From positions 1,689,001 to 1,753,000 of the forward strand of contig SMSO01000033.1 of NCBI GenBank assembly GCA_004764695.1: DNA of 64,000 nucleotides, given 5' to 3'. This DNA comes from Schizochytrium sp. TIO01. Lineage: Eukaryota > Sar > Bigyra > Thraustochytrida > Thraustochytriidae. The translations under genes and the position numbers were made by a program. Below are positions 62,587-64,000 of the stretch, one piece after another (position 1 is the first letter of the stretch; each line of letters begins with the position of its first letter). The notes below the pieces were generated by a model. It was not told the origin of the DNA and made no database searches. It saw nothing but the letters and a program-made list of their open reading frames with translations.

Positions 62587-63696
62587 ATGTCGGTCGCTCA
62601 GAAGATTGCCGAGATCGAAAATGAAATGGCCAGGACCCAGAAGAACAAGGCCACGGCTAAGCACTTGGGTTTGCTGAAGGCCAAGCTTGCTAAGCTTCGA
62701 ACGGAGCTGCTGATTGGTGGAAAGTCCGGTGGTGGCGGTGGTGGAGATGGCTTCGATGTGGCAAAGTCTGGTGATACCCGCATTGGTTTCGTAGGATTTC
62801 CGTCCGTTGGTAAATCAACACTACTGACAAAACTTACTGGTACATTCTCCGAGGCTGCAAGCTATGAGTTTACGACTCTCGTAGCCACTCCGGGTCAACT
62901 TTACTACAAGGGCGCCAAGATCCAGATGATTGACTTGCCCGGTATCATTGAGGGTGCCAAGGATGGTAAGGGTCGTGGTCGCCAGGTTATTGCCACCGCG
63001 CGTACCTGCAACATGCTGTATATCGTGCTCGATGCCTCCAAGCCCATGACCCACAAACGTATCATTGAGAAGGAGCTTTACGGCTTTAACATTCGTCTCA
63101 ACCAGCAGCCACCAGGCATCCTCGTCCGCAAAAAAGAAAAGGGTGGTATCGCTTTCACAAACACAATGTCGGAGAAGCCGCGCAACCTTGATCTTGAGAC
63201 CGTCACGGCCATTCTTCGTGAGTACAAAATCCACAACTGCGATGTGGTTCTACGCGAAGACTGTACTCCGGATCAGCTCATCGATGTTCTCGAGGGCAAC
63301 ATTGTCTATATGCCCTGCATCTATGTCCTCAACAAGATCGATGCCATCTCCATGGAGGAGCTCGACCTTTTGAGCAAGGTGCCCCACTACGTACCCATCA
63401 GTGCTAAGGATGAGTGGAACTTTGATGAGCTGCTCGAGACGACCTGGTCTATGCTCAACATGATTCGTATCTACACCAAGCCAAAAGGACAAATTCCCGA
63501 CCTGTCCGCGCCCGTTATTCTTCACCAAAAGTCTCCTACTGTTGAGGCCTTTTGTCTTCGTTTGCACAAGAGTCTTGCTAAGGAGTTCAAGCATGCCCGT
63601 GTCTGGGGTAACAGCGTGCGTCACCAGCCGCAGCTTGTTGGTCTCAACCATGTGCTTACAGACGAGGACGTCGTGCAAATCATCAAACGAGTATAA
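62587..63696 (+). CDS. DRG1: Developmentally regulated GTP-binding protein 1 (DRG1)
   Basis: 369 residues, the usual length, single exon. DRG1 is a cytosolic Obg-family GTPase associated with translating ribosomes and stabilised by DFRP1. Seen: an N-terminal helical region ([20 protein letters not shown]), G1 GFPSVGKST (70-78), the switch with YEFTTL (93-98), G3 DLPGIIEGA (116-124), G4 NKID, an inserted S5D2L-like region, and a C-terminal TGS domain ending [18 protein letters not shown] Gly-rich run at about 48-54 replaces part of the usual linker. All nucleotide-binding motifs are intact. Confidence 0.97.
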   Translation: MSVAQKIAEIENEMARTQKNKATAKHLGLLKAKLAKLRTELLIGGKSGGGGGGDGFDVAKSGDTRIGFVGFPSVGKSTLLTKLTGTFSEAASYEFTTLVATPGQLYYKGAKIQMIDLPGIIEGAKDGKGRGRQVIATARTCNMLYIVLDASKPMTHKRIIEKELYGFNIRLNQQPPGILVRKKEKGGIAFTNTMSEKPRNLDLETVTAILREYKIHNCDVVLREDCTPDQLIDVLEGNIVYMPCIYVLNKIDAISMEELDLLSKVPHYVPISAKDEWNFDELLETTWSMLNMIRIYTKPKGQIPDLSAPVILHQKSPTVEAFCLRLHKSLAKEFKHARVWGNSVRHQPQLVGLNHVLTDEDVVQIIKRV

Positions 63697-64000
63697 CTTA
63701 AAAAACATATCAAAAATTTCATACCTATTTCTCATCCACTCAACTTCTTGCTTCTTTGATTATCTGTGGCTTTTGTTCCTGTGCGGAAACAGTCTCTTCG
63801 CCTTCTCTGTTTTTCGCAAAGGTCCCAGTTTCCCAACATTCCTGCATATTTGCTTTATTCTAGCACCAGTTATAGTACGTTTTCTTTTGGGATTACATTA
63901 TGTACCATGGTAACTAGATCGGGCCATATATGAATGTCCTTGCTGACCCTTTGACATCCTGTCATGGCACTGGTATCGACTGATGCTCTTTGTATAGGTC
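63697..64000. other. DRG1 3' UTR and downstream DNA
   Basis: AT-rich and pyrimidine-rich. Nothing further recognised before the window ends. Confidence 0.6.

Overview
The window is eukaryotic nuclear DNA. Genes are monocistronic and lie on both strands with long AT-rich spacers. Introns are few and short, with strong GT-AG sites (GTAAGT, GTACGT, GTGAGT), and simple-sequence repeats are common. The gene set includes a dynein-associated ciliary protein, cytosolic ribosome and proteasome subunits, a mitochondrial glycine-cleavage enzyme and a mitochondrial carrier. This points to a flagellate-stage, mitochondriate protist. Few introns, large single-exon genes and armadillo-type repeats beginning AMRNH fit a stramenopile such as a labyrinthulomycete (thraustochytrid). 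That placement is inference; no sequence comparison was possible.

Layout. 0.7-1.1 kb: a two-exon membrane microprotein. 1.1-9.5 kb: a long stretch with no convincing gene. 9.6-12.4 kb: a PDZ/RhoGEF protein. 13.3-14.4 kb: an unrecognised conserved-looking protein. 16.1-16.8 kb: ribosomal protein S3. 17.6-20.0 kb (minus): REV1 translesion polymerase. 21.0-22.3 kb: microsatellites. 22.5-24.5 kb: glycine cleavage T protein in three exons. 25.3-26.5 kb (minus): SLC25 carrier. 26.7-31.0 kb: gene-free and rich in simple repeats. 31.1-32.3 kb (minus): proteasome alpha subunit PSMA1 in three exons, divergent from 33.0-35.9 kb, a DNAI7/CASC1-like protein. 36.5-38.2 kb: an RPRD/Rtt103-like CID protein, convergent with 38.4-39.9 kb (minus), an ankyrin/FN3/IQ protein. 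41.4-48.9 kb: a full-size ABCA transporter. 51.9-53.6 kb: a GIMAP/AIG1-like GTPase with a degenerate P-loop. 54.9-56.9 kb: a pair of 82-bp direct repeats beside a broken armadillo-repeat gene. 57.8-58.8 kb: a LysM protein, convergent with 59.3-61.3 kb (minus), NEDD1. 62.6-63.7 kb: DRG1.

The genes do not form one pathway. Housekeeping functions (translation: RPS3 and DRG1; proteolysis: PSMA1; one-carbon metabolism: GCVT) are mixed with cilium/centrosome functions (DNAI7, NEDD1), genome maintenance (REV1), transcription termination (CID protein), lipid transport (ABCA) and GTPase signalling (RhoGEF, GIMAP-like). I saw no rRNA, convincing tRNA, CRISPR array or intact transposon, and no obvious new multi-gene system. 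The most unusual items are the domain rearrangements in REV1, the RhoGEF and the GIMAP-like GTPase, and the repeat-flanked segment next to the armadillo remnant.
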